From Alkalilimnicola ehrlichii (GTDB taxonomy: Bacteria; Pseudomonadota; Gammaproteobacteria; Nitrococcales; AK92): a DNA stretch of 64,000 bases. Below, piece after piece: positions 47,413 through 56,958 of this stretch. The DNA is taken from the NCBI RefSeq assembly GCF_003399765.1, contig NZ_NFZV01000017.1, positions 1-64,000 on the forward strand, read 5' to 3'. The position numbers were made by a program, and so were the translations under genes. Under the pieces are notes generated by a model, which did not search any database, was not told the origin of the DNA, and saw only the letters and a list, made by a program, of their open reading frames with translations. Positions within the stretch are counted from its first letter, which is position 1. Each line of letters begins with the position of its first letter.

Positions 47413-48282
47413 ATGACGCTATGGGTCGCCACGTTACTAGGTATTATCCAGGGCGTGTTCATGTTTGTGCCGGTGAGTTCAACCGCGCATCTGGTACTGG
47501 CCCAGCACTGGCTGATTTCCCAAGGAGAGCCGTTGCCGCCGCCGGAAAGCGCCGAGATGATCCTCTTCGATCTGGTGGTTCATGTCGGCACGCTGGTATC
47601 GGTTGTGGTGGTGTTCTGGTCGAGTTTGCTGCGCTTGACCGGAGGGATCATGCGCGATAGCTACAGCTGGGCGGCGGCCGGCGGTAAGGCTTCCCGGGAG
47701 ATGTTGTATCTGCGGCTCGGTCTGCTGTGTGTGCTGTCGGTATTTGCGACAGCCGTGGTCGGTTTTGCTCTGAAGGCGGGATTCGAGCGCGTATTCGCCT
47801 ATCCGTTAGTCGTGGCGGGCACACTGACACTAACCGGCGTGCTGCTCTGGTTAAGCGATCGTTTACAGCCGCGTACCGTCAGTTTGCGCAAACTCAACCC
47901 CCGCACTGCCACGGTGATCGGCGTTGCGCAGGGTTTTGCGCTGATTCCCGGGCTAAGCCGCAGCGGGATGACAATTACCTTTGCCTTATTCTCCGGGCTC
48001 AAACGACGGTGGGCCGCGGAGTACAGTTTTTTCTTGGCAATCCCGACGATTTTGGCGGCAACCGGCGCGCAAGCGTTGAGCGTCTTCTCGAACGGGGGAT
48101 TGGACGGTTTGGACTATGCCGCTTTATTCGTCGGCTTTGTCGTCGCGGCGCTGGTGGGTATCGTGGCGTTGAAAGCGGTGCTTTATTTTCTCTATAAGGC
48201 GCGTTTGAAGGTGTTCTCGTTTTACCTCTGGGCGCTGGCGGCGGTCGTGGCTTTTGGCTACATCGACCCGATCAAGGGTTAA
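47413..48282 (+). CDS. UppP/BacA-family undecaprenyl-diphosphatase, divergent subtype
   Basis: 289 residues from ATG 47413 (GGAG eight bases upstream); about eight membrane helices. PGLSRSGMTI and PVSSTAHLVL are the two conserved loops of UppP. The N-terminal motif reads IIQGVFMFVPVSS, where E. coli has VVEGLTEFLPVSS, so the second Glu of the (E/Q)xxxE site is Met, and SSTGH is SSTAH. Function in lipid-carrier recycling is likely by family but the catalytic site is altered. Confidence 0.8.
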   Translation: MTLWVATLLGIIQGVFMFVPVSSTAHLVLAQHWLISQGEPLPPPESAEMILFDLVVHVGTLVSVVVVFWSSLLRLTGGIMRDSYSWAAAGGKASREMLYLRLGLLCVLSVFATAVVGFALKAGFERVFAYPLVVAGTLTLTGVLLWLSDRLQPRTVSLRKLNPRTATVIGVAQGFALIPGLSRSGMTITFALFSGLKRRWAAEYSFFLAIPTILAATGAQALSVFSNGGLDGLDYAALFVGFVVAALVGIVALKAVLYFLYKARLKVFSFYLWALAAVVAFGYIDPIKG

Positions 48283-48295
48283 GGCTGCGCCGCCT

Positions 48296-48319
48296 GCCCC
48301 GCGCCGATGGCGGCGGGGC
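48296..48319. terminator. Hairpin between convergent uppP-like and argH genes
   Basis: GCCCCGC (48296-48302) and GCGGGGC (48313-48319), 10-nt loop; GCGAGCGGTTTTAGG follows on plus. Moderate support as a bidirectional terminator. Confidence 0.55.
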
Positions 48320-48329
48320 GCGAGCGGTT

Positions 48330-49727
48330 TTAGGCGAGTTGGTTCAAGCGCTCTTTAGCGCGCTTTACCTGTAAGCGGACTTGTGCCGGTGCGGTGCCGC
48401 CGAAGTGATCGCGGGCGCCGACGGAGCCTTCCAGCGTAAGCACATCGTGTACGTCCGCGGCGATGACATCGGAGAATTGCCGTAGCTCCTCCAGGCTCAT
48501 TTCCGACAAGTCCTTACCCTGCTCGACACCGTAGCGGACCGAACGGCCGACGATTTCGTGCGCGTCGCGGAACGGCACGCCTTTGCGAACCAGGTAATCG
48601 GCTAAATCGGTTGCTGTGGCAAAGCCCTTACGGGCCGCTTCGTAGGTGGTTTTGCGATTGACGGTCAGGGCCGGCACCATATCGGCAAACGCGTGCAAGC
48701 AGTTGCGTAACGTGTCGATGGTGTCGAACAGCGGTTCCTTGTCTTCTTGATTGTCGCGGTTGTAAGCCAGCGGCTGCGATTTCATCAGCGTGAGCAAGGC
48801 CATCAACTGACCGTTCACGCGGGCCGTTTTGCCGCGCACGATCTCCGCCACGTCCGGGTTTTTCTTTTGCGGCATGATCGAAGAGCCGGTGCAGAATCGA
48901 TCCGGCAGCTCGATAAAGCCGGTCAGCGGCGAGGCCCAAATGATCATCTCTTCGGCCATGCGCGATAGATGCGTCAGCGTAATGGCGGCCGCAGCGCTGA
49001 ATTCAATGGCGAAGTCGCGGTCCGAGACGGCGTCCAGCGAGTTGTTGCTGGGGGCGTCGAAGCCTAGCTCGGCCGCGGTGAAATCGCGGTCGATGGGAAA
49101 GCTGGTGCCGGCCAGGGCCGCCGAGCCCAGCGGCATAATGTTCATACGCTTGGCGCAATCTTCCAGGCGCCCTTGGTCGCGTACCAGCATTTCGTACCAG
49201 GCGAGCATGTGGTGGCCGAAGGTGATCGGTTGCGCTACTTGTAGGTGAGTAAAGCCGGGCATGATGGTGTCCGCTTCGCGCTCGGCCAGCTCCACCAGCC
49301 CCTTTTGAAAGCGAATCAGCTCCTGCCGGATCAGGGCAATGCTATCGCGTAGGTAGAGTCGGATATCGGTGGCGACTTGGTCGTTACGGGAGCGGCCGGT
49401 GTGGAGCTTCTTGCCGGCGTCGCCGATGCGATCGGTGAGTCGCTTTTCGATGTTCATATGGACATCTTCCAGCTCCGGCAGCCAAGCGAAGTCGCCGCGT
49501 TCGATCTCGACTAAAATTTCTTCCAAACCCTTGATGATAGCGTCCCGCTCGTCCTCGGTGAGCACGCCGACCTTGGTCAGCATGCGCGCATGAGCGATGG
49601 AGCCGCGAATGTCGTGCTGATACAGCCTGCGGTCGAAATGTTCGGAGGCGGTAAACTGTTCGACGAAAGCGTCGGTTGCTTCGGTGAAGCGCCCGGTCCA
49701 GAGTTGGCTCGAGGTCTTGTCGCTCAT
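48330..49727 (-). CDS. argH: Argininosuccinate lyase
   Basis: 465 residues from ATG 49727 ([18 protein letters not shown]), the usual length; a longer open frame upstream has no support. Fumarase/aspartase-superfamily signature [15 protein letters not shown] with the catalytic Ser, and TGRSRNDQV. Releases arginine and fumarate in the last step of arginine synthesis. Divergent from algZ, as in Pseudomonas. Confidence 0.95.
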   Translation of the reverse strand: MSDKTSSQLWTGRFTEATDAFVEQFTASEHFDRRLYQHDIRGSIAHARMLTKVGVLTEDERDAIIKGLEEILVEIERGDFAWLPELEDVHMNIEKRLTDRIGDAGKKLHTGRSRNDQVATDIRLYLRDSIALIRQELIRFQKGLVELAEREADTIMPGFTHLQVAQPITFGHHMLAWYEMLVRDQGRLEDCAKRMNIMPLGSAALAGTSFPIDRDFTAAELGFDAPSNNSLDAVSDRDFAIEFSAAAAITLTHLSRMAEEMIIWASPLTGFIELPDRFCTGSSIMPQKKNPDVAEIVRGKTARVNGQLMALLTLMKSQPLAYNRDNQEDKEPLFDTIDTLRNCLHAFADMVPALTVNRKTTYEAARKGFATATDLADYLVRKGVPFRDAHEIVGRSVRYGVEQGKDLSEMSLEELRQFSDVIAADVHDVLTLEGSVGARDHFGGTAPAQVRLQVKRAKERLNQLA

Positions 49728-49977
49728 GTACTGTTCCCTGCTATGCCTTTGGGGTGCTTGATGGGGGCACAGTATAGCGGTTAGCGCGCCGCCGAAAAAC
49801 GTGCACGAAGGCGCGAGCGTTGAAGGTAGGCGAGTTTGGGCGTCGCTGCGCCTTGTTCCATACTCTACTAACGGAGCCGAGCATAGAGGATAATGACCGT
49901 TCTTTTGGCAGAGCGCCGACAACTCCTTGGCGGCGCTCTGCGGCGGCAGTGGGAAGAATAACAACAACGGAGTGTCA

Positions 49978-51014
49978 GTGCGGGAAGCCGATTTTTTCTG
50001 CCCAATTTCTGCGAAGTACGCAACCTCTTGGTCGTGGTTCTGGTGGCGCAGTTATTGGCGTTTATCCTGGTGTTGGCCGAGCCTGCCGGCGGCGAGCGTT
50101 GGCAATCGCTGGGGTTGGTCTCCCTCTTTGTGCAATGGATCGTCCTCGGTAGTGCCGCGCTTTTGTGTTTGCTGCGAACTTGGTTGGCGCGCTGGGGTAT
50201 GGTCGGCGGTGCGTTAGCCGCCTACGCTCTTATTTTATTGATGGCGCTTGCCGTTAGCGGCGTCGGCCATTGGTTGTTCGCGCCTTATGCCGGTACTGCG
50301 GTCCGTATCGATTTTATGCTGCGTAGCCTGACCGTGACGGCCATCATTGCGGCTGTGGCATTGCGTTATCTCTATGTACAGCATCAGTGGAAACGTCGTT
50401 TAGAGAGCGAGGCAGCAGCGCGTATCGATGCCCTGCAAGCGCGGATTCGACCGCATTTTCTCTTTAATAGCCTGAACACAATCGCTTCTATGATTCCGCA
50501 GGCACCGGCCCAGGCCGAAGCGGCAGTGGAGGATCTTGCCGATCTTTTCCGGGCCAGTTTAAGTCGCAGCGATCGTTTGGTTCCCTTACGTAACGAACTC
50601 GAACTAGCGCGGGATTATCTGCAACTGGAAGCCTTGCGCTTAGGCGATCGCCTGAAGGTCGAGTGGGCGACGGAGCGTCTGCCGGAGGACGCCCTGCTGC
50701 CGCCGATGACCTTACAGCCGTTGTTGGAGAATGCCGTTTACCACGGTATCGAGCCGCATGTGCAAGGCGGCACGGTGCGTATCTCGGGGGCTATGGAGAG
50801 CGCTCGGCTTCGACTATGCCTGTCCAATCCGCTGCCGCCGGCGCGGCATCGACGGCGTTCCGGGTTGGGAATGGCACTGGACAATACCCGGCAGAGGATA
50901 AGGCTCGCCTTGGGGCCGAAGGCCGACCTAACGGCGCTTGCCGAAGCCGGAGAGTATCGCGTTGAACTTGTACTGCCCTATGTGAGCAAGCCCGATGAAG
51001 ATACTGATCGTTGA
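49978..51014 (+). CDS. algZ: LytS/AlgZ-family membrane sensor kinase
   Basis: About 345 residues. GTG 49978 (GGAG upstream) reads READFF, and the T6 run at 49992-49997 needs a seventh T to continue [15 protein letters not shown], the typical AlgZ/FimS N terminus; otherwise translation would have to start at TTG 50028. Four to five membrane helices, then His_kinase domain [18 protein letters not shown] (phosphoacceptor His) and a HATPase region [15 protein letters not shown] with [14 protein letters not shown]. Partner of AlgR; overlaps it by 20 bp. Confidence 0.85.
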
Positions 51015-51729
51015 CGACGAAGCGCCCGCCCGGGCGCGGTTGCGAAGCCTGATAGAGGCTCTCGGCGAGCACGATGTTGTGGCCGACGCCGGTAACGGCG
51101 CCGAGGCGTTGGCGGCGGTGGAGCAAGCCGCCCCTGAGGTTGTGCTGCTCGATATTCGAATGCCTGGTATGGACGGCTTGGCGACCGCGAGACAGCTTGG
51201 CCGTTTAGCGGAGCCGCCGGCAGTGATCTTCGTGACCGCTTATGGCGACTACGCGCTGGACGCCTTCGATGCGCAGGCTGTCGATTATCTGCTAAAGCCG
51301 GTTCGGCGGGAGCGTTTGGCAACGGCCCTTGGTAAGGCGCGACGCTTAAACCGTGCCCAGCTGGATGCGTTGGGAACGCTCGATGCCGACGATGCACGCG
51401 ATCACATCTTATGCCGCCGCCGGGGCCGTATGGAGCTGATTCCGCTGGAGGAGATTCGCTATTTTCAGGCCGATCAGAAGTATGTCACCGTCGAGCACTT
51501 AAACGGTAGCGACCTGATCGAGGATTCATTGAGGAGCTTAGAGCAGGTTTTCGGCGATAAAGTCTTGCGTATTCATCGTAATGCGTTGGTGAATCCCCAT
51601 TTTCTGACGGGGATGGAGAAGTCCGGCGGACGCTATTATCTATTGCTGCGAGGGTGCACGGACCGCTTGGAGGTGAGCCGCCGCCAAGTGCCGGAGCTGC
51701 GTAGTACCTTGCGGCGGATGGGGTTGTAA
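50995..51729 (+). CDS. algR: LytTR response regulator
   Basis: 244 residues. Receiver domain with Asp7/Asp8 ([10 protein letters not shown]), phosphoacceptor Asp53 (VLLDIRMPGMDG) and Lys101 (LLKPV). LytTR DNA-binding domain from about 135: IPLEEIRYFQADQKYVTV and FLRIHRNALVN-like (VLRIHRNALVNPHFL). In Pseudomonas AlgR controls alginate, type IV pili and virulence. Follows algZ and precedes hemC, the conserved order. Confidence 0.92.
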   Translation: MKILIVDDEAPARARLRSLIEALGEHDVVADAGNGAEALAAVEQAAPEVVLLDIRMPGMDGLATARQLGRLAEPPAVIFVTAYGDYALDAFDAQAVDYLLKPVRRERLATALGKARRLNRAQLDALGTLDADDARDHILCRRRGRMELIPLEEIRYFQADQKYVTVEHLNGSDLIEDSLRSLEQVFGDKVLRIHRNALVNPHFLTGMEKSGGRYYLLLRGCTDRLEVSRRQVPELRSTLRRMGL

Positions 51730-51825
51730 TCTTGCGGCAGCGTTACGGGTGAACCGAAGGCGCTCTCATGGCATCCTATGGCAGCCGTTTCCGGCTATGG
51801 TCCACTGCGCCCGATAGAGGTTTAC

Positions 51826-52752
51826 ATGCCGACAGAGCTCATTCGTATCGCCACTCGTAAAAGTCCGCTCGCCGTTTGGCAGGCCGAGCACGTTGCGCGT
51901 TTGCTAAAGACGTTTCACCCCGGCCTGGATGTCGAGTTAGTCCGGATGAGTACGCGCGGCGATAAGATCCTCGATGCGCCCCTGGCGAAAATCGGCGGCA
52001 AAGCGTTGTTCGTGAAAGAGCTCGAAGAAGGGCTGTATGAGGGCCGCGCCGACATTGCGGTGCATTCCATGAAAGACGTACCGGCCGAGCTGCCCGAAGG
52101 ATTGCACTTGCCCGTGATCCTTGAGCGGGAAGACCCGCGCGATGCCTTCGTCTCGCCGCGCTATGAGCGAGTCGAGGATTTGCCGCACGGTGCGCACGTG
52201 GGAACGGCAAGCTTGCGCCGACAGTGTCAGTTGCTCGCGCGCCGGCCCGATTTGCGGGTGTCGACCCTGCGAGGCAACGTCAACACCCGTTTAGGCAAGC
52301 TCGACGCCGGCGAGTTCGATGCCATCGTGTTGGCCGCTTCCGGGCTTAAACGCTTGCAGTTCGACCACCGGATTCGTTACGAGCTGCCGCCGGAGGAAAG
52401 CCTGCCCGCGGTCGGCCAAGGAGCGCTGGGGATCGAGTGCCGGATAGACGACGAGCGCGTCAATCGCTTGATCGCGCCACTCGATCACCCCGACACGCAT
52501 ACCCGCGTGCGGGCGGAACGAGCCATGAACGCTTGTTTGCAGGGCAGCTGCCAAGTACCCATCGGCTCTTACGCGTTGCTGGAGAATGGCGAGCTTTACT
52601 TGCGCGGTTTGGTTGGCTCGGTCGACGGCCAACGGGTCGTGCGCGGGGAAATCCGCGGCGCGGCCGATTCGGCGGTCGAGCTTGGGCGCCAATTGGGCGA
52701 GACACTGCTGGCAGATGGCGCTCGCGAAATCCTGGATGAGCTTTATGAATAA
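51826..52752 (+). CDS. hemC: Hydroxymethylbilane synthase (porphobilinogen deaminase)
   Basis: 308 residues from ATG 51826. [19 protein letters not shown] start signature, [11 protein letters not shown] with catalytic Asp, and the dipyrromethane-cofactor Cys in [14 protein letters not shown]. Joins four porphobilinogens for haem and sirohaem. First of a hem block followed by hemD, hemX and hemY. Confidence 0.95.
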   Translation: MPTELIRIATRKSPLAVWQAEHVARLLKTFHPGLDVELVRMSTRGDKILDAPLAKIGGKALFVKELEEGLYEGRADIAVHSMKDVPAELPEGLHLPVILEREDPRDAFVSPRYERVEDLPHGAHVGTASLRRQCQLLARRPDLRVSTLRGNVNTRLGKLDAGEFDAIVLAASGLKRLQFDHRIRYELPPEESLPAVGQGALGIECRIDDERVNRLIAPLDHPDTHTRVRAERAMNACLQGSCQVPIGSYALLENGELYLRGLVGSVDGQRVVRGEIRGAADSAVELGRQLGETLLADGAREILDELYE

Positions 52753-52832
52753 TCGGCAGCTTGTTTCGAATGCCGTTAGGACGCAGCTGTATCTTGAGAT
52801 ACGAGGCCTGCGGCGAGGGCGCGGAGACCGTC

Positions 52833-53603
52833 GTGGCTAAGCCGCTCGCCGGTTGTTCGGTGTTGGTGACGCGCCCGCAAGCGCAGGCGGATGGTTTATG
52901 CCGGCGCTTGGAAGCGCTGGGCGCTGCGCCGGTACGGTTGCCGACGCTATTGATCGGCCCGGTAGCGGCCTCGCCGGCGCTGGATGCGGCGATCGCCGAT
53001 GTAGCCGTTGCCGACTGGATTATCTTCGCTAGCCGAAACGCCGTAAGCTATGGTTTCGAGTTACTGGACGAGCGCGGTTTACGTTTGAATCCGCAAGCGC
53101 GGCTTGCCACAGTAGGAACCGGAACGGCTCACGAGTTGCGTAAGCACGGATATCGGGTAACGTGTAAGCCCAAGGCCGGTTTTAACACCGAAGCGTTGCT
53201 CGATATGCCCGAGTTCGCGGTTGGTATGGGCGATCGGGTTTTGATTTTTCGGGGGCGCGGCGGCCGTGCCTTGATGGGCGATACCTTAAAGGAGCGAGGT
53301 GCCCGGGTGCGGTTTGTCGAAGTGTATCAGCGCCTACAGCCGGACCTTGACGTGCGAGCCGCGTTAATGGCCTGGCGCGCGTGCGAACGGCGCTGGACGA
53401 TCGTCACCAGCGAAGAAGGGCTTGGTAACTTATTGCGGATGGTTGGAGACGCCGCCGACGAGCTACGTAGCTACGGATTGGTTACCGTCAGCGAACGTTT
53501 GATCGCTGCCGCGCGTCGGCGGGGATGGTCGGGGCCGATACGTTTGGCAGCTTCGCCCGGCGATAACGGACTGACCGATGCCCTGCTCAACGAGAACGAC
53601 TAA
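52833..53603 (+). CDS. hemD: Uroporphyrinogen-III synthase
   Basis: 256 residues from GTG 52833 (GGAG upstream); an in-frame extension to 52761 is less likely. Two-lobed HemD fold: VLVTRPQAQADGLCRRLEALGA, DWIIFASRNAVSYGFELL, VGTGTAHELRKHGY, FRGRGGRALMGDTLKERG. Closes and flips ring D of hydroxymethylbilane. 80 bp after hemC. Confidence 0.9.
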   Translation: MAKPLAGCSVLVTRPQAQADGLCRRLEALGAAPVRLPTLLIGPVAASPALDAAIADVAVADWIIFASRNAVSYGFELLDERGLRLNPQARLATVGTGTAHELRKHGYRVTCKPKAGFNTEALLDMPEFAVGMGDRVLIFRGRGGRALMGDTLKERGARVRFVEVYQRLQPDLDVRAALMAWRACERRWTIVTSEEGLGNLLRMVGDAADELRSYGLVTVSERLIAAARRRGWSGPIRLAASPGDNGLTDALLNEND

Positions 53604-53618
53604 AGGAATCGGGACACC

Positions 53619-54824
53619 ATGGCTGATAACAACGACAAGGACATCGGCGATAAGGATAGCGCCGAAGGCACGCAGAAAACAGCAATCCCGGACCCGTCAC
53701 GGGGAAGCGAACAGAACGCCGGTGCCAAAGAGGCCGGTAGTCGTGCGCAATCGGCTAAGGGCGCCAAGCGGCCGGCGGAAAGCGGCGGCGAGCGCAAAGG
53801 CGGAGGCGGTGCGCTCGGTGCACTAGCGCTGGCGATCGCGCTGCTTGTGGCGCTAGCCGTTGCGGGCGGCGGTTATTACCTCTGGGGCGAGCTACAGCGG
53901 CTGCAATCGGCGCAAACGGGCCTGGTAAGCAGTGCCGAGCTGAGCGCATTCGAGGGTCGCGTCGAAAGTGCGGTACAGGAAACGTCCGAATTACGGGCGC
54001 GGATGTCCGCCTTAACGGAAGACCGCTCGGTAGCAGACAGAGAAGTTATTCGTTTGCAGGAGCAGGTCTCCGGGCTGGAAAGCGCTCACCAGGCTCTCCA
54101 CCAGCGTATGGCGCGTATCGACGATATGGCCGAGGCTTATCGCGAAGACTGGATTCGTGGTGAAGTGGCTTATCTTGCCCGTATCGCAGACCACCGGCTG
54201 CGCTTTCATGAGGACATAAGCGCCGCTGCCGATGCCTTGCAGCTGGCTGACGATCTGCTTGCGAACCTGGGCACGGGAGCCTTTGAGCAACAGCAAGCGA
54301 TTAGCCGTGCCTCGCGCCGCTTGGCTCAGGTGGAGATTCCCGATACCGATGCGTTCGCTCGTCGCCTGGAAACGTTGATCGACGGTTTAGAAGGCTTGCC
54401 GATCGCCCATCAAGGAGAGCCATTGGAACCCGAGCCGACGCCGGCGGAGACGGACGAGGCCGATAATTGGCGGGAGGCCTTGAGCCGGGCCTGGGATCGT
54501 TTTACCGACAGCCTGGGGCAGTTGGTTATCGTCGAGCGCAATCGCACGGCGGTGCCGTTGTTAGCGCCTGAGGAGCGGTATTTTCTCTACCAAAATCTAC
54601 GTCTTAGCCTGATGACGGCGCGCCTTGCCCTGCTCGAAGGTAATGCCGAGCTGTATCGGCGCAGCCTAGAGCAGGCCGGCGAATGGTTGACGCGCTACTA
54701 CGATGTTGAGGATCCCCGTGTAAGCGAAGCACTCGAGGAGATCGAGCAGCTGGCCGGGCAGCGTATCCGTCCTGCATTGCCCGATCTTCGAGCGTTGCTG
54801 GAACCGGTCACCGAACAGGACTGA
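53619..54824 (+). CDS. hemX: HemX-family membrane protein
   Basis: 401 residues. A charged, low-complexity N terminus (about 1-65), one membrane helix (GALALAIALLVALAVAGGGYYL), then a long coiled-coil and helical periplasmic domain (residues 95-390; QELARI-type and YFLYQNLRLSLMTARLALLEG). It matches the HemX proteins encoded with hemCD in gammaproteobacteria, formerly thought to be uroporphyrin methylases; this form has no SAM motif. Role unknown, perhaps scaffolding. Confidence 0.85.
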   Translation: MADNNDKDIGDKDSAEGTQKTAIPDPSRGSEQNAGAKEAGSRAQSAKGAKRPAESGGERKGGGGALGALALAIALLVALAVAGGGYYLWGELQRLQSAQTGLVSSAELSAFEGRVESAVQETSELRARMSALTEDRSVADREVIRLQEQVSGLESAHQALHQRMARIDDMAEAYREDWIRGEVAYLARIADHRLRFHEDISAAADALQLADDLLANLGTGAFEQQQAISRASRRLAQVEIPDTDAFARRLETLIDGLEGLPIAHQGEPLEPEPTPAETDEADNWREALSRAWDRFTDSLGQLVIVERNRTAVPLLAPEERYFLYQNLRLSLMTARLALLEGNAELYRRSLEQAGEWLTRYYDVEDPRVSEALEEIEQLAGQRIRPALPDLRALLEPVTEQD

Positions 54825-54837
54825 TAAGGAGGTCGCC

Positions 54838-56085
54838 ATGAAAAAGCTGTTCGGGGCATTACTGGTTCTGCTCGTGAGCGTGGCGGCTGCGCTCTGGTTT
54901 CAGGACCAGGGCGGGTTTGTCGTTATCCACTTCGGGGAGTGGTCGGTTCAGGTCCGCGTATTCTTCTTCGTCGGCGCGATAATCGCGTCCGTATTTTTGC
55001 TGTATCTGATTGTCGGCATCATCCGAGGCTTACTCGGTCTACCGAGCGGAATGCGGCGCTGGATAGGCGAGCGTAAGCAAAATCGCACGCGGGCGCGTTT
55101 GGTGGAAGGCATGATTCGTACTGCCGAAGGCCGTTATGCGGACGCCGAGAAAGTGCTGCTAAAGGATATCGAGCGCGCCGAGGCGCCAGAGTTGCATTAT
55201 TTAGCGGCGGCCGTTGCCGCTCAACGCCTGGAGGCACCGGAGCGGCGTAACGAATACTTGGCGAAGGCGGACCGAAGCGGCCGCAAAGCCGGGTTGGCGA
55301 TCGGGCTGATTCAAGCGCAGCTACAGTACGAAGGCGGCGAGCTGGAGCAGGCGTTGGCGAGCCTGAATTACCTGCATGATCGTGCCCCGAATAACCGGCG
55401 TGTTCTCAAGCTGCTTTTGCAGGTGTGCGAGCAGCTGAAAGACTGGGAACGCATCGACACCCTCGTGCCGGAGCTACGCAAACAGGGCGTACTAAACGAA
55501 CCGGAAGCGTATCGGTTACAGGTCGAAACGGCGAAACATCGACTGGAAACCGCCCTACGTAGAAACGAGCGCGATTTGGACGCAGTCTGGCAAAGCTTGG
55601 CGAAACCGGTGCGGGAGGATGATAGCGTCTTGCTCATTTACGTCGATGCCTTGTCGGTGAAAAAGCGCGAAGACGAAGCGGAGAAACTGCTCCGTACCCG
55701 TCTACAAAAGCGCTGGAGTGCCGATTTGGTGGCGCGTTACGGCGCCTTGCGCGACGCATCCGACAAGGCGCTGCCCCAACTCGATAAGTGGCTGAAAGAG
55801 CGCCCTGAGGACCCGGTACTGCTGTTTGCCGCCGGCCGGCAATGCCTACGCGGTCGGTTGTGGGGGCGTGCTCGCAGCTATTTCGAGGCGGCTGTCGCCA
55901 GGAATCCGCAAGCGGAAATTTACCAGGCCCTAGGGGGCTTGCTAGAGCAGCTTGGCGAGACGGACGCGGCTCGGGAGTGTTTCCGGAAAGCCGTTGAGCT
56001 TTTCACCGGGCAGCCGACATTGGCCGAGTTAAGCGAAACCGATAAAGCGGCTTTGGCCGGTCATGGCACAAGTGCCGGGTCGTAA
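54838..56085 (+). CDS. hemY: HemY-like TPR membrane protein
   Basis: 415 residues; ATG 54838 with AAGGAGG. Two N-terminal membrane helices (LFGALLVLLVSVAAALWF and VFFFVGAIIASVFLLYLIVGII), then TPR repeats (GRYADAEKVLLKDIERAE, QAEIYQALGGLLEQLGETDAA). This is the gammaproteobacterial HemY, unrelated to the Bacillus protoporphyrinogen oxidase of that name. 13 bp after hemX; probably co-transcribed. Thought to organise late haem synthesis. Confidence 0.85.
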   Translation: MKKLFGALLVLLVSVAAALWFQDQGGFVVIHFGEWSVQVRVFFFVGAIIASVFLLYLIVGIIRGLLGLPSGMRRWIGERKQNRTRARLVEGMIRTAEGRYADAEKVLLKDIERAEAPELHYLAAAVAAQRLEAPERRNEYLAKADRSGRKAGLAIGLIQAQLQYEGGELEQALASLNYLHDRAPNNRRVLKLLLQVCEQLKDWERIDTLVPELRKQGVLNEPEAYRLQVETAKHRLETALRRNERDLDAVWQSLAKPVREDDSVLLIYVDALSVKKREDEAEKLLRTRLQKRWSADLVARYGALRDASDKALPQLDKWLKERPEDPVLLFAAGRQCLRGRLWGRARSYFEAAVARNPQAEIYQALGGLLEQLGETDAARECFRKAVELFTGQPTLAELSETDKAALAGHGTSAGS

Positions 56086-56096
56086 AGCGAGCTTGC

Positions 56097-56128
56097 CTAC
56101 CGCGGGTCAGCTTATCTGCCCGCGGTAG
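56097..56128. terminator. Hairpin after the hem block
   Basis: CTACCGCGGG (56097-56106) and CCCGCGGTAG (56119-56128), 12-nt loop, between convergent hemY and a lipoprotein gene. No T-tract. Confidence 0.5.
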
Positions 56129-56158
56129 ATACCTACCTGTGCCGTGCTAACCCAAAGA

Positions 56159-56680
56159 CTAAGCTTCGACGCTTTGTTCCTCTTCCATGGTAGCGCCGCG
56201 GTCGGCACAGCGAGCGCTGAATTGGCCGTTCTGGTGCGGTTGGCCTAGGCGCCCGAAACTGCCCGCGCCGTGTACCAGGCGATCCTCTATTCGTACCAGC
56301 GACGGGTCCAAGCGGGCGGCATAACTTGCTACTGGCGAGTTATAGCGCCCCAGTATGCGGACGACTACGGCTGCCGCTTCGGTGCCGCCATCGGCATGGA
56401 CGGTGAAGGGACGTCCGTCGTCCGTCGTGCCCTGCCCAGTGATCATGAAGCGTCCCATGCTGGTCGGTTGATGAATGGAGCAGAGGCGGATGTCGAAGTT
56501 GTACCGCGTTTCCCCAATGATCACCGTGCCGCTGCGGGCCGGTAACGGGCTTGCCTCCCACTGCGTGGCATCGATGCCTGCGGTTTCTTCGCCCATACTC
56601 GTGGAATCGTGCTTGCCGGTGTCGCAGCCGATAGCCAGGGTGCCGATGAGCATCATCGCCGCAATAATGCGCGCATCCAT
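56159..56680 (-). CDS. Lipoprotein of unknown function
   Basis: 173 residues. Lipobox LAIGC-DTG; mature part is beta-rich (SGTVIIGETRYNFDIRLCSI, GRFMITGQGTTDDGRPFTVH) and ends in a Gln/acidic tail. Resembles small periplasmic lipoproteins with a single beta-sandwich; not assigned. Convergent with hemY. Confidence 0.65.
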   Translation of the reverse strand: MDARIIAAMMLIGTLAIGCDTGKHDSTSMGEETAGIDATQWEASPLPARSGTVIIGETRYNFDIRLCSIHQPTSMGRFMITGQGTTDDGRPFTVHADGGTEAAAVVVRILGRYNSPVASYAARLDPSLVRIEDRLVHGAGSFGRLGQPHQNGQFSARCADRGATMEEEQSVEA

Positions 56681-56725
56681 ACGTATTCTCCCTTTACGTT
56701 TTCGTTACGCACATACGTCGTTGTA

Positions 56726-56797
56726 AACCTTCTCGCCAATATTGCTCGGCAAGGCGAGCAAGCGCCGCCGAGGCCCGACAACATTGGCGAGAAGGTT
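56726..56797. repeat. Perfect 15-bp inverted repeat in an intergenic region
   Basis: AACCTTCTCGCCAAT (56726-56740) and ATTGGCGAGAAGGTT (56783-56797), 42 nt apart, with a GC-rich centre that can fold further. It lies between the lipoprotein start and qor end (278 bp gap). It does not fit integron attC core sites. Candidate small-RNA, terminator or repeat-element stem; nothing else is seen in the gap. Confidence 0.45.
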
Positions 56798-56958
56798 AAG
56801 GCACGTTGCATGCCCGCTGTTTTATCGCCCCGTAATACCCGATGGAGAAGCCAGCCTTGCCTTGGCAGGCCGTTGTACGAGGTATCGAAGGGCGTATGCC
56901 GTCCCTCTCGGATATAAGGGCCGATGCGGCAGAACAGGAAGGCCGGCTGTGGGAAAAA

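Noticed and set aside
56726-56797. Integron attC site
   Set aside because: Core-site consensus (RYYYAAC / GTTRRRY) is not satisfied and no integrase or cassette array is nearby.
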